Below, piece after piece: positions 13,744-24,400 of a stretch of DNA of 64,000 bases. Every line of letters begins with the position of its first letter. Within the stretch, counting starts at the first letter, position 1. The position numbers and the translations under genes are program-made. The notes below the pieces were generated by a model. It did no database searches and was not told where the DNA came from. It saw nothing but the letters and a program-made list of their open reading frames with translations. This DNA is from Dipylidium caninum (lineage: Eukaryota; Platyhelminthes; Cestoda; Cyclophyllidea; Dipylidiidae): contig QEYB01000713.1 of NCBI GenBank assembly GCA_017562135.1, forward strand, positions 62,001-126,000. The letters run 5' to 3'.

Positions 13744-15215
13744 TTCTTTATTCCGACGAAATTAATGATTACTGTATATTTTTTTACTGATACGTGATGT
13801 GTATATGTTTGGTTTTGATGTAAATTAAAAATGACTACCTCTGTGTTTTCTGCTTCTTCTCAGTCTCCCCTTTGTTGTATGTGCGCGTGTCTTCACTTCT
13901 CTCGTTTCACTTGACAGATGATGCGGTTGCTGTGCTATCGCGCTGACTGAGTTGTCACGGGGCGTGCAGAAGACTGCGCCTACTTTTCTGTCGCTTCTCC
14001 TTCTCGTTCTTGGCAGTTTCGCCATTAACAAATCGCGTGCGGAGATCCAGTTTTTCTACAATGTTAATACTCATTTTGACCGCTAAAGTCTTACATAATG
14101 GCGGAGACTCTTTTCTAGGTGGGCCCCTCTCTCCCAACCTAAATTGCGAAGGCAAACATCGAAATTTTTACCCAAACAGAAAGCTGGTGCAGAGCTCATT
14201 TATTGGTGGTTGGTTATTGCTCTAGTTGCATGGTAAGATTCACACTTGGACGCTGGTTTTTTGCTCCTCTAGTACTTCAGTGATAAACTCGGAAACAACG
14301 TGCCTCTTGCTGTAAGTTTTCACCTGCTTTGGGAGAGGTTTCTTCATCCCTTCCCCGTGGTTCAGGAAACGGTCAACGCATCAAGCTTTTCATCTTAACA
14401 AGGAGAGGAAGGTGCACCTCCTCCAGCCGGAGTGCATTTGCTTTTCGTAGAGCTCTTCTGCCCTTCATGTTCCCGAGGTGTTCTTAGGCGCGTTGTGTCC
14501 TTAACAACGTTTAAAACCTCTCCCACGGATTGAAAATTTCACGAGTGCACTCTTTCGTCCTTCGCGTAGAATTTGTCCTCAGTCTTCCGCATGCGAACTG
14601 AACTCTGGGGGAGGTTGGCTGACCGCAACATTTACACGACTTGGTTTCCACGGAGAAGAGGGAGGGTTTGTACAGTCGTGCGCTCTGACTGCTTATTGTT
14701 TCCGTTGTTCCGTAGCCAGCACCCGATTCCTCGTCCCCATGCCACTCGACCTGATATTTGTGCGGACAAATAAAACTTGACAGTTAATTGTGGTCTTCTC
14801 AGCTTTGGCCCTGCCAACATCGGTTTTACTGTTTGCCTCTTTGACAAGTGGAAGGGCAGGGCGATGACGCTCTTCTTACATACACTTTTGTAGTCGAACA
14901 GCCAATTTCCGTGGAGTTTGCGAGGTGTTTATCCGCGGTTTGGTGGGTCGGTTGGAAGTTTAAGCCGTGATGGGAGTGCAAGGCTGGGTTTTAAGCCAAC
15001 TAAGTGTTTTTCTTGTGAGGCTCTGTGTGTTGCGGATTCATCCATTAATTTAGCTCATTTTTCACTTAGAATAGACTAAGTCGGGTCGCGAACATCATGG
15101 GAGGATAGTGGCTGAAGACAACTGACTCGCGCCAGATCTTCTCGCAATGCCTTTTTCTTGTAGAAAGGATTAAACGAAATTGTTGCTGCCAGGCACGTTC
15201 TCCTCTCCACTCAGC
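13744..15215 (+). other. Gap after XPO4 with possible upstream exons of the next gene
   Basis: No complete gene is recognised here. Short open stretches flanked by splice-like sites are visible on the plus strand. One at about 13950-14070 has a hydrophobic run, TFLSLLLLVLGSFAINKSRA. A second at 14274-14312 follows a CTCTAG acceptor and ends at GTAAGT (13 codons, YFSDKLGNNVPLA). They could be 5' exons of the unidentified gene that follows, but their phases could not be chained. An AATAAA lies at about 14768 and could serve XPO4 or this region. Confidence 0.3.
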
Positions 15216-16764
15216 CAAATTATCGCGCCTTTTATACACCTCATCCATCGGCCGATGCGAGTCACCACTCACCTGTGTTCTACAGTCGTGTGGTGGACTC
15301 CGACCCCCTGCATGCTCCTTTTGACAGCCTTTCTTGCCTACGTGTCAGCACACTCCCTGATACCTCCGAATTCGCAGTAAAAATCACTAGTACTCGCCTT
15401 TTCCTCGGTCCTAAGGGTTCTTTAATTCTCTCCCTTACCCTTCATGACGCTCTAGCCGACTACAAACTTCACCTAGAGGTCATCGTTCCTAGAACCTCCT
15501 CCTCTAGTATAACAACAGTAAATTGCACAGAACAACGACTGTTTGCCGTGTTCCCGACTCCACGCTCGTTTGAAAATATCCGATTTCAAATACGCTCATC
15601 TGATTGGCTGATTCATCTTCCACTACCGGTTGACCTTGAAAGTGCCCAATCGATTGACGAAGAAAGTGATGAGGAGCTTGAGGAGGCGATTTCACCAATA
15701 ACTCATCCATGGAAGTTTAGTGTGAAAATTACAGGGGAGGATGCAGATGTGGCAGATCGTTTATCAAAGCTTTTTCAACAAACCATCTCCTTTGAGAGGT
15801 GGATCAATCTCAGACGGGGCCTATTCACTGGTAGCAGGTTGCGATTAAGCAGGGGTGCTGCCAAATGTTTCAATCTCGAATCCATGTCTTGGTTTGTGAT
15901 TTTCTTCAGTATTCTTTTTCACAACTTTCCATCCTTGCCAAAGTGTAACAGTGTTTCTGTCCCTCTTGAAACCATGTTCTAAAAAAACCGTGCTTATTAC
16001 TGTCACTTTGGGCTGATTAATGTAATAACCTCGAGTTCCGTGTCCTTTTGATCATTTTTGTACATAATTTGGCTAGCCTGTACCATGAAGTGCGGCGATC
16101 CTTGATGTTTCAGTTGTTTGTCATAATTGGTGCTAGTACTTATTCATATCGTGTCTTTTTTGTTCATCAGATGAATGAAAATTGCTATGAATTTCTAACT
16201 TTTCCTAGTAACAGTGAACTAAACAACCTGTTACTGGATTTTCTCAAACGAGACGGTTTGTTGGCGAATGAGGCGGAAGGAGAAGTAGGCGAGGAGGACT
16301 TGGGGCTAGTGACTCTTCATGACCTTCGTGACGCTCTGCTCACCGAGTTGGGTCTCCTCAAGTCCGCGCTCTGTGCACCTCTGGTGCGCCACGTTTTGAG
16401 CTCCCGTGTGCCTCTCGTCACTGATCCCTCCACCGCAGCTTTGGTCCCCTCAGCCTCCGTTCTGAAGATCGCCGACCTAGTCGCTGATTGGCGCAATGCC
16501 GCCGCGGGAACAGAACCCATTGACCAAGCAACGGCCGTTGATGTTGTAGGTGGGAACTTCAAAATCATAGCTGCAGCATGTAGCACAACAGACTCTATTG
16601 TCACGAGACTAGCTGCCTAAGCCGCCTTTTTTACCTTTTTGTTGTATAACATCCCCTCTGTATCGCACAAACGAAGTCGTCTTTTTGACTCTTCCCCATA
16701 GGTCTTTGCTTATTTTCGAGCTGCAGCAGCCTTAGCTGGAGACTATTCTTTTTTGTCGACTTGA
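15216..16764 (+). CDS. Unidentified protein, 3' exons of a multi-exon gene
   Basis: Three exons join in phase: about 15216-15891 (after a CTCAG acceptor, donor GTTTGT), 16209-16545 (acceptor TTTCCTAG with a CTAAC branch-like motif just upstream, donor GTAGGT) and 16702-16764 (acceptor CCCCATAG, TGA at 16762). The encoded C-terminal 358 or so residues start with a beta-rich-looking region containing LFLGPKGSLILSLTLHDAL, then an acidic run (SIDEESDEELEEAIS), then a leucine-rich helical-looking segment (SELNNLLLDFLKRDGLL) and an alanine-rich end. I recognise no family. Adaptor-appendage, BBS-complex and trafficking proteins were considered and not supported. The 5' part may lie at 13.9-15.2 kb. 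Low similarity to anything recalled suggests a fast-evolving or lineage-restricted protein. Confidence 0.55.
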
Positions 16765-17409
16765 CGGTTTGATTGCGCTCCTTTGCCGATGGGAAGGCGC
16801 ATGCATCCCTTCATGTGGTCCGCCTGGCGGCGAACTGCTTGCGTCCTCTGCGTCTCCTGGTTGTATCGGTAGCTTGAGTGGTGCAGTATACAAAACCAGG
16901 CCGGAGGCGGTGGGTTTCTGCAATCGGCGTAGAAATTCAGTTAATTTAGTTACACCAGCCACTGATTCTATAATCTCTTTGCTGCACTTCCACGTAGCGT
17001 TCAATTTCATGTGTTGGGTCTTGAAGGTCTCGAAATATCCATGAATCGACGTAAGGAAAACTGGCTGGGTCGAGGAGATGGAAGAGTCGAAACCATGAAG
17101 ACGTTTGCTAGAGGAGGATTCTCGAATACCTCGGTTAGTGGATGATGTGGTGTGGAATTCGTCCACGTACAACGTCACGTATTTCGCTATCTTAGAACCG
17201 AACTCTGGGTGGACTCGCTTACATTCGTGCGGAAGGAGCGCGTATGACGGATCGCGATATTGCAGATTATGAAAACTGAGGGAAGAATTATGGAAGCGCA
17301 CTTTTACAGACGAGGCAGTAAGCACGGAAGTCCTAAAAACCGGGGAGAGGCTAAGTGTCTCTAGACTAAGCAGCGCGTTCTTCCTCCACTTGCATCTTGT
17401 TCCAGCCAA
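16732..17409 (-). CDS. Hypothetical 225-residue ORF
   Basis: A long uninterrupted ORF on the minus strand that overlaps the last plus-strand exon of the preceding gene by about 30 nt. The product is basic, rich in Ser and His, and ends in a Ser/Pro/Arg-rich tail. I see no signal peptide, membrane segment or known motif. An ORF this long is unusual by chance at this base composition but not impossible, and the local strand skew does not favour minus transcription. It could be an antisense or nested gene, or chance. Confidence 0.2.
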   Translation of the reverse strand: MAGTRCKWRKNALLSLETLSLSPVFRTSVLTASSVKVRFHNSSLSFHNLQYRDPSYALLPHECKRVHPEFGSKIAKYVTLYVDEFHTTSSTNRGIRESSSSKRLHGFDSSISSTQPVFLTSIHGYFETFKTQHMKLNATWKCSKEIIESVAGVTKLTEFLRRLQKPTASGLVLYTAPLKLPIQPGDAEDASSSPPGGPHEGMHAPSHRQRSAIKPSSRQKRIVSS

Positions 17410-17594
17410 GTGAAAGCAAGCCCAGTCGAGCTGTACCTCACGTTCTTATAGTTTAGCGACTCTGCTGAGTCTACCGTCCCTTCGGCCAGTTTAGCCTCTC
17501 CTCAACTCTCATCCAAGTTCACTCATTTCATTCCCAATCAATCACATTGTGTCTCCTGGTGAACCAATCCGCAACCGCAAGCGTTCACTTTTGA

Positions 17595-18047
17595 TTGGCT
17601 TCCGTGTTTCCGCACTGTGACTGGGGACGGCTGCTTCCTATCACTGCGGACCCCTCCGCACCTTTTGTCTTTGTCTATAAGACCCGGCACGCCCTACAAC
17701 CCACGTATCCCCTCACCTCGTTGGTCGCCAATCACACAGATGCGGTCTGGACGCGTCCACCGGTTCTATACCACATCTCTCGACTGCTGGTACATGTCGT
17801 GCTACCATATTTAAACGCAAATCCACGGCCGGACTATCAAATTGTCCGCTTTCGTGTAAACGACCCTCCCCTCACTGCCAGGGTGGATGTGCCAGGCTTA
17901 GGTAAAGCTCTGCCTGAGGTCGAGTTCAAACAACCTTGGAAGGGCTTAGTCACGTTCAGCGTTTCGGTTGCAATAAACTCACATGCAGGTGGAGAGATGG
18001 GCCGAAGACTCGTGCTTCCAACCACCATTGGATGTAGGCCTGTGTGA
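17595..18047 (+). CDS. Hypothetical 150-residue ORF
   Basis: Single open frame on the plus strand inside pyrimidine-rich DNA, downstream of the unidentified gene. The middle of the product (from LYHISRLLVHVVLPYL to the QPWKG region) looks protein-like, with alternating hydrophobic and proline-containing stretches, but matches no family I know. No clear splice structure or polyadenylation signal was found. It may be an exon, an untranslated region or chance. Confidence 0.2.
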   Translation: MASVFPHCDWGRLLPITADPSAPFVFVYKTRHALQPTYPLTSLVANHTDAVWTRPPVLYHISRLLVHVVLPYLNANPRPDYQIVRFRVNDPPLTARVDVPGLGKALPEVEFKQPWKGLVTFSVSVAINSHAGGEMGRRLVLPTTIGCRPV

Positions 18048-18780
18048 ACCACCAACAAGGCGAATGGCTTAGGTTTTGGTGTCTTCGGTGGAGCCAAGTA
18101 GCAAATAAGTGTTGCCGAGTTGCGTGCAAAACAACGCCGCGTGGGCCTCGGAAACTCGACAAGTTCCCCACCTGTCCCGGCGACCATTCGCCAACAACAG
18201 CCACTTCTGTCTCACCAGCAGTCCTTTCCCTGTTTTTCAAAGTACCAAGTTCTTGTGTACAAAATGTGTGAGTCCGTCGGGGGTCCTCTCGGTCGGTCGG
18301 TCTTCCAAGAGTATAGCTAAAAACTGCCTACCTAAGTATTTCCCTACCTCAGGAGAACAGCGGTTTCGTCCTCCACAGTTTCGCCGGCAATGCGCTTGTC
18401 TAGACGAAATGAGTTTCTCTGTGCCCAATCGTTCATGATTCCCCCTTTAGACAGCCAAATACGCCTCGACACACTTTTCTCCGTGCTAAAACCGGGAAGA
18501 AGCGATCTCAACTGGGAAACTCATCAGAAAATGAGTGATGTGGACTGGGGATCAGTGAATCTCCTCTCCGCTCTCAGCGATCCTTTCCCTCCTTGGCCTC
18601 ATCTATTCGATCAAGCGCTGATGTCGGTAACGAATTTCCAGATCGGCTTCATCTCATCAAAGCGAGCTTGTTAGCCGCAAATAGTCTCAAAGACGTCTCA
18701 CCGCAAGATTTTTCTCTTAGCTATCAGAGAATAAACACTTGCCTGTCTACCGAGGGGAAACCCCACTTGCCTGTCTAAAA
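18048..18780 (+). other. Non-coding stretch, no gene recognised
   Basis: Only short overlapping ORFs in several frames, at about 18109-18438, 18390-18674 and 18593-18778. None has splice support or a recognisable product. The stretch ends at a direct repeat listed separately and at the point where strand composition switches from pyrimidine-rich to purine-rich. Confidence 0.4.
18736..18777. repeat. 14-bp direct repeat around a small GC hairpin
   Basis: The sequence CACTTGCCTGTCTA occurs at 18736-18749 and again at 18764-18777, a 28-nt period. Between the copies GGGGAAACCCC (18753-18763) can form a 4-bp hairpin. It sits just before the strand-skew switch at 18.8 kb. Confidence 0.6.
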
Positions 18781-21413
18781 GTCTCGCTCTCTCGAGAAGG
18801 CGGTCTATTATATTCTTTCATTCAAAATACTGGAAATAACGCATTCGAGTATATAAGATATTAAAAACGATAATAGTTCTTTACTTGAGGGGCCCTTTCC
18901 CTGGATAGTGCTAAAGAGAAACTCAGTTATTATCACAAACAGCATCGGTACTGCGCCCGAGGACGAGGAGACAACAGCGCAGCGGAGGCAGCAGAAGAAA
19001 AAGGGAAGAGATAAAGAAGAATAAGAAGAATCAGGGTTGAGTAAATATAAATAGAAGTAGGAGACATTGTTCTAGTACTAGTACTCAGGTTGGCCAGTCG
19101 AGGACTGTATCACCAAGGAAGAAGCGAGGAAAAGGTGTGTTGCCTCAGTGTTGCTATCTTCGACGGTTAAATACGGAGGAAGCCAACTCCCACCACGGAC
19201 GTCTTCTTAGGCTGGGGAGGAGGGAAAAGGAAAGAAGGGCATCAGTGATGGCGAAATTTTGGGCGAATTGAACACCAAAGGCGACGACGTCACGAGACTG
19301 AGGGGACGTCAAAGGCGTGTGTGTGTGGCAGTTCAGTCCTCACATTAAACCATTGTAATGTGAAATGACTCGAGTTTCGCCCAAATGACGATTGAAAAGC
19401 GCATCCCTAAGGTGGCAGGCCCGATTTTGCCGGTCGGGTGTGTTGCGGCCAGCTATTGTCAGAACACTCGCTCAAACGACGTTGAGTGCTCCGACACGAG
19501 GCAGCATCCAAGTTCTGTAGGGCAGCTAAGGGATGAAGAGACACTGGAAAAGAGGGAAGGACATGTCAGGTCAGGTCAGCATTAGGATAGTGGCGGCTAA
19601 TGACACTCAGGGGAGGAGTAATGACACGCGATGAATCGTCCACTTCGGTGGGCCTTTTGCCGACGCAAAGAAGTCGCCTTCCGTGGCTAAACATCCAAGG
19701 AGGCGCAATCGGGGCCTGCAACAAACTCCAGCCAACGAATTCACTGCGATGCAGCCACGACGGTTGCCGTGTCGCCCCGACGAGTGATGCCAACGCCCTA
19801 AGTACAAGGGGTCACCGCCTCGAGTGTGCATTGTGGTCAAGATTGCATCAGGCCCTGTGTGCACCGGTGGAGGAGTAACGCCGGCGCCACAATACGAGGT
19901 TAGTAAAAAGAGAAAAAAGGCCCAACTTGTGTGTGATTTGGGCAAATGAGGCAATCTGAAAGTCCAAAGCACCCGAAACACACACGGGCAAACACTTAGG
20001 GGGGAGGAGGCAAAACCGGAACATACCTCGGTCTGTCAGCAATGAGTGACATCAGTTTACGGGGAGAAAAAAAAGGCATTCACGTGGAAAGTGGAGGAGG
20101 GAATCACCGAAGAGTGCTTGCAATCAGGCGGGCTGATATGCTTTTGGAATGGTGCAATTTTACGTGCAGCAACAAAGATAACTAACCTCGTGGTAAATCA
20201 CTTCTTAGGCGGCTTGAAGTCAAAAAGCACAACACATCAGTAAGGGAAAGAGGTGGTGGAGGGGTGAAGCAGATGGTGGGGGAAGCAAAGCGAGCACTGG
20301 CGGGGGTGGGGGGGGCGAAGGGGCGAGCAACACCTCCGATCGCCCAACGAAAAGGCGGACTTCGAGCTGTCCGCCGTGGGTGGAAGGAATGTCAGCTGGC
20401 GAGGGGCAGACATGTGGCGGCTTCCCGACTCGAAGGCAGAAACGCACGCAATCCGGGGTGCTGACAAACGCAACCTCTTAAAGTTGCGCGTGACAGATAG
20501 GCCAGCCAGTGGTCTTCACCGATTGTCGGGTAGACCATTTCCGGTGTGATGTACTTTCAACAGTGCGGGAGGCGTAAAAGTCAGCAGAGTTGGACGACAA
20601 CGACGACGACATCAACAACAACAACAATCGTCCACAAGGAGGCAGGACATGCTTTGGCCATGAGTGTTTTTGCATGCAGTGAGAACAGCCACAGTGGGAC
20701 CAAGGGAGAAACTAACCAGGGCGTAATAGAAGCCCACTTGTCGCATCTTGAGAAATAGAGGAAGTAGTTATTTAAAAAAAAGGCCATACAAGTAAAGGAA
20801 TGAGTAAAGGAATGAAATTAATGAGAAAGGCGAGTGGTGGAGCGAGGGCCGAGGGGACAACGGGAATGGAGACCGGCGGGGGAGAGGGAGGTGTGAACAA
20901 AAACAAAGCAACCTATAAAAGGTGTAAGGAGGAGTATTTCTACGTGATGGCGGCAGTTGCTGAATCACTCAGAAAGAAGCCACGGTAACTGTCAGTGGTG
21001 CCCTAAAAAAGGTTAGTGGGAGAGAAAGAAAAAAGAAGAAGAGGAATGAGAATTGTGTACTTCGGTGCACAGGAGGTGGGTGCCCTGAGGAGGAGGGGAG
21101 AGGGGAGGGGAGGAGAATACACAACACAGGAGGTTCTACACGGTGCGCTTCGCATTTCCTCTGTCTCTCGCCATTACCCCGGACACTTAACTTTGTACAT
21201 CGAGGTACTTACAGCCATCGAAAATGCCTCTACTGCGAGGTCCATCGCCCTGTTAACGTACGTGTGTGAAGAGAGATGAAACGGTAGCTAATAATAAGGT
21301 AAACACCTCAGAAGCGCTAAGCTGATTGGTTAGACGCTTTCCAAGGCTGCTGATTAACATGTGAATGCAAAACTGCTGGGAGGGAGGAATGAGGCTCATG
21401 AAAATGATAATAA
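18781..21413 (-). other. Purine-rich 3' flank of the anoctamin gene
   Basis: No gene was recognised in 2.6 kb. The plus strand is strongly A/G-rich (for example 18960-19060 and 20800-21120), the same skew as the anoctamin gene body, so this stretch may be transcribed from the minus strand as 3' UTR or read-through. G-runs dense enough for G-quadruplexes lie at about 20254-20323 and 21078-21110. No clear minus-strand AATAAA was found. Confidence 0.35.
20278..20323 (+). other. G-run cluster with G-quadruplex potential
   Basis: GGGGG at 20278-20282, GGGGG at 20302-20306, eight G at 20308-20315 and GGGG at 20320-20323. The last three runs alone satisfy a G-quadruplex pattern with short loops, since the G8 run can supply two tracts. 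On the minus-strand transcript this would be a C-rich tract. Confidence 0.5.
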
Positions 21414-24400
21414 TTAACAAACACCCACCATGAAGCCCTCGATACCGTCAAAACCAATGGGCTGTTGATACGTTGGCGGCTCGAAAGATTTCCCTTCGTC
21501 CTTCTCCTCGTTTTCTTCATTTTGCAGGATCAATTCATTCACCACGCGCGCCTCGTGACGTGAGACGATGAGGAGGTTCCTCGGTACATCCGGAATCATT
21601 CGGGCAATCAGGGCTGTCAGTGCCAAGGCGACATTCTGAAAGAGAGAGGAGGAGGGGGGGAGGGAATGTAGACAGAAGGAGGCGAGGACAAGGGACCAAG
21701 GCGTGGAAGCCTACCTCGAAGATGAAGACGAAGGCGAATTTAATGGCCAGGATGTGCCAGTAGACCGGCGTGTAGGCGTATGGCGTAGGTGAGGTCGGAG
21801 GCTCACGGAAATCCCGGTACCTGGTGAAAGACGCGGTCTTTAATTCACTCAAACCTACAACACCCAGGTGACAGCTCAGAAGAAGCAGTCACGCGACTGA
21901 TGGCAGCCTCACCAACTGACTCTTCGACTAACTAGCCAAAAACGGGCACTTTCGATCCTCGGTGCATCGAGCCGCACAACTAAGAGGCGGCAGGTCATAG
22001 GAGCCATGTCGAGGAGTCGACAAGGACTTCTGCTAAGCCTTTCACCACGGTGGTTGGAAAAAGATTTGGCGGGGGAGACGACGACTCCCTTGTAGCGCTA
22101 CAGAGAGGATACGAGGAGGCCAAATCTTGAAGCAATTCACGACATCTGCCATCGCAACAGTCTCGAGGCCGGGTCACTTGCCCTCGGGCCTCGCGCGAGC
22201 TACACCGACCGCATAAAGTAGCCTCGACAAGCGGCGAAGAGAATGATGCTCCGAAGTGGAGTGTCCTTAACGCCTAGTCTGTAAAGTCAGTCCTTCTAGC
22301 GTTACGAGCTGAAGTTGCATCAGGAACCCGAGTCTGTCATGAGACTTTCAGGGGAAGGGAGAAAAGTGGCTCCGATGTCACCGACGAGTGACCGCCGGAC
22401 TCACCGACAGTAGGTGGAATTGTGGAGGAGCATGGCGTCATTCGGCGTCATTTCAAATCGCGAGGCATTCATATAGGAGAGAGTAAAGTTAACGTAGCCC
22501 TGTAAACTCCTATTCGGAGAGTAGTAGAAAATGTAGGTCATTCGGTCCAGATACTCCGACGTGAAGGCAATCAGACAGGCCTAAAATTCAAACACAAAAC
22601 ACGCACAGACGAACACATGGAGAGCGAGAGGGAGACAGAGGGGAGATAGTCAGGGTGGAGATGATGAGAGGTGTCCTACATTCGTTCGAATGGCCAGGGC
22701 GGAAATGGTTTTGAGGATGCCGAGCCAGACGCCGATGCCGTTCTCGCGCTTAATGACGGGTCGACGGAGGAGACGCAGAAACTTCTTGGCATCCGTGCGT
22801 AGTTCAAACATGTTGTTGAGGAGAGCGAAGAGCGGGGCGATTGGAAAGGCGGGGACGAACATAGTGATGAAGCCGTACTGGATTACTGCACGAGGAAGGG
22901 ACGAGAATAGAAAACACCGGTTAGTGCTCACGGAGACGCCTTAACGCCAGTGGATGTGGAGCTAAGCCTGGAGACACTCGTGGAAGCCGATAGAATCGGC
23001 CAAGACGACATAGGGTAGGCGCGGGCGGGAGGGGGTAGCCTTGTCCTTCGTCCTCATGAGGCGACCCACAACGACTTGAAGGAGCGGCCTATTCTCCCGA
23101 AGTTTGTTAACAGATGCAACGAGACTATTGTAGGGCAGAAAAAGCCCTCCCGCCGCCCTCCGCCAGTCCCGCCGACCGACAGGGGTGCGCAACCACGCCG
23201 AGGGGACGAGCAGACCTTTGTCTCCCGCGTCGTGCACTTTCATCGAGGGCGGAGAGCCCAAGGACTTAGTAGAGGAACCTGACCACATCCCATTAGGGAG
23301 CTTTAGGAAATGGTGTCCGTGTTTTTCCTCGACGACGAATGGGGTGGCAGGAGCGCCACAAGTTTTTACTTACGCATTTCCAGGTACTCCTCGAAGAGAG
23401 GTCGTGAACCACCGTCCAGGAGGGTGAAGTTGGCACGGCAGTTGTACAGGATTGGCTGACCTCCACCCATCGTCAGGGGCGTCTTTTCGGTATTGCCTGT
23501 CTCGATGGATCCGTACTGGGCTGCAGTCACCCCTCTCCATGGCTTTTCGCTCCCTCTGGGCGCGACGTTGCGCAAAGTAGACCCGCAGACATCGTTTAAT
23601 CGGTCTTCAAGGAAGAGAGGCGAGGATAGGAATGCCAAATTCAGGCGACCGACAGCACCTTAGTCTGACAGGCCGACTAAACGCCTGTCAGTGATGTAGC
23701 GAGGAGGTAGCTGGCAGAGAATGCTTAAGGCCTGTGTGGTTGGGAAGCCTGTGCAAGAGAGTCAACCGAAGCCTAGCAAGGACTAGCGGATCGCGGGGAA
23801 TTCGAGTAGGAAAGATGTTAAACTGGGGCGTCTGACTTTGGCGCACAAGCCCTATTTAATGCATTGCGATCCTTACGGGAGGGTATTTTCCATGACGAAG
23901 TTGAGGAATTGTTTACCGACCATTACGATGGCCAATTGGATGAACAGTTGGAAAAGGCAGTTCCCATTGTCACACTGAAATTTAATTTGAGACAGGCACG
24001 AGGGTGACTGAAGCATGAACATAATAAACGGTCAGGTCGGTTGGGTGGAGCAACTTACCCCGGAAGAGCGAATAGGGATGGTCTTGTCGCCAGGCAAACC
24101 GGCGGTTGTGCCCTGAATGAAGGCGATGTAGAAGATGGAGGAGTAGTAGTTGACAAATTGAAGGAGGTAGAGCTTCAGCGTCAGACTATTGTCATACTCC
24201 GATTGGGTCCTGTGGTTCTCCAAATCCGTCAATTTAACAGCGATTTTGTCGTAGACCTAAGAGGTCATAGTATAAAACACAAAGTAGGCGCATTCCGTCC
24301 ATTCCGTGAGGGGTTTACACCTGCTACAGCGGTATTTACCATTTTTAAGATGAAGATGCAGACCAAGTTGAGGCAGGAGCTGGTCACCGTTGTAATCATG

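Noticed and set aside
15216..16764. BBS2/BBS7/BBS9 or adaptor-appendage identity for the unknown gene
   Set aside because: Remembered C-terminal sequences of these families do not align beyond a few residues, so no name is given.
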